Source: an uncultured Faecalibacterium sp.
GTDB lineage: Bacteria > Bacillota > Clostridia > Oscillospirales > Ruminococcaceae
NCBI GenBank assembly: GCA_934524985.1
Contig: CAKSYT010000005.1
Location: forward strand, 102,930-166,929
Length of the DNA stretch: 64,000 nt
Direction: 5' to 3'
Below are positions 63,876 to 64,000 of the stretch, in pieces. A program made the translations under genes and the position numbers. Under the pieces are notes generated by a model. That model was not told where the DNA came from. It was given only the letters and a program-made list of their open reading frames with translations, and searched no databases. Positions within the stretch are counted from its first letter, which is position 1, and each line of letters starts with the position of its first letter.

Positions 63876-63904
63876 TTGACAATTTATCACGAAAGTGATA
63901 AAAT
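63876..63904 (+). promoter_or_regulatory. Main promoter (P2) of the probable rRNA operon
   Basis: TTGACA, exact 17-base spacer, TAAAAT, with A-tracts upstream. This is the strongest promoter in the region and is followed by a rRNA-type leader. Confidence 0.75.
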
Positions 63905-64000
63905 AAATGAGCTGTCAGCCGCTAAGGCTGCGGCGCACAGGACCTTGAAAATTGAACAATATCGAAAGAACTTGTAACGGAACCTATTTTCGTGTTGGAA

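Larger units (their letters stand above)
63667..64000 (+). other. AT-rich promoter/leader region, probably of an rRNA operon
   Basis: After sigF comes an AT-rich stretch with a GGACGT-type inverted repeat (63792-63830), then the two promoters listed separately and a leader with a CAGCC/GGCTG hairpin. ACCTTGAAAATTGAACAATATCG resembles leaders found just before 16S rRNA genes in Firmicutes. The rRNA gene itself is not reached. Confidence 0.6.

Overview
The window comes from a bacterial chromosome of moderately high GC that reads as a Firmicute of the clostridial (Oscillospiraceae) type. The inference that it is close to Faecalibacterium rests on gene repertoire and on the style of the interspersed hairpin repeats; no database search was possible. 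Pointers to a Gram-positive anaerobe are the GlpP-type glycerol operon, a T-box in front of valS, LPXTG pili with a class C sortase, a spoIIA-type sigma-F operon, a clostridial-style single-cluster ferredoxin and a 2-hydroxyacyl-CoA dehydratase activator family.

Layout. 1-2.7 kb: start of a glycerol-3-phosphate oxidase gene (glpA-like) behind a GlpP-type leader terminator, then glpP and an M20 amidohydrolase, all leftward. 2.8-9.5 kb: secA, a CPBP membrane protease, rpsO and pnp. 10.1-20.1 kb: a leftward six-gene pilus locus (coiled-coil protein, signal peptidase I, 1771-aa tip adhesin, backbone pilin, class C sortase, small LPXTG pilin). 20.4-21.2 kb: a leftward pair encoding an InlB-repeat secreted protein and a 77-aa double-glycine-leader peptide. 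21.6-28.6 kb: tRNA-Gln, an HD hydrolase, a GntR/FCD regulator divergent from an AAC(3)-family acetyltransferase, an AraC regulator, small unknown genes, a 378-bp inverted-repeat element and a TraX-like protein. 29-34.4 kb: a 2-hydroxyacyl-CoA dehydratase activator/dehydratase-like pair with a U32-like protein. 34.5-37.1 kb: a TetM/EF-G-like GTPase fused to a Rae1/YacP-type NYN nuclease domain. 37.4-43.4 kb: nnrD, nitroreductase, tsaD, polA, ferredoxin. 43.5-48.9 kb: ArsC/Spx-like protein, membrane protein, glycosyltransferase, a GntR-ABC operon and a lipoprotein. 49-51.9 kb: Lrp regulator, a candidate small RNA, hflX and a GNAT enzyme. 52-57.3 kb: a fused homocysteine methyltransferase/methylenetetrahydrofolate reductase followed by two glycosyltransferases flanking a flippase. 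57.3-62.1 kb: T-box, valS, a VanZ-like protein and a FolC/Mur-ligase-like protein. 62.2-63.7 kb: spoIIAA-spoIIAB-sigF. The last 250 bases carry strong promoters and a leader typical of an rRNA operon whose 16S gene would lie beyond the window.

Three things stand out. First, a ~110-130 bp intergenic repeat family has seven good copies and one decayed copy. Each copy has two hairpins whose stems change sequence between copies while pairing is kept, so it is a structured element under selection or hairpin-dependent mobility. Second, the ribosomal-protection-like GTPase is fused to an A-site-mRNase-like domain, which suggests a single-polypeptide ribosome rescue or mRNA-cleavage factor. Third, the double-glycine peptide next to the pilus locus looks like an exported peptide of unknown role. 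Many unrelated genes here also end in terminators that share one core sequence.
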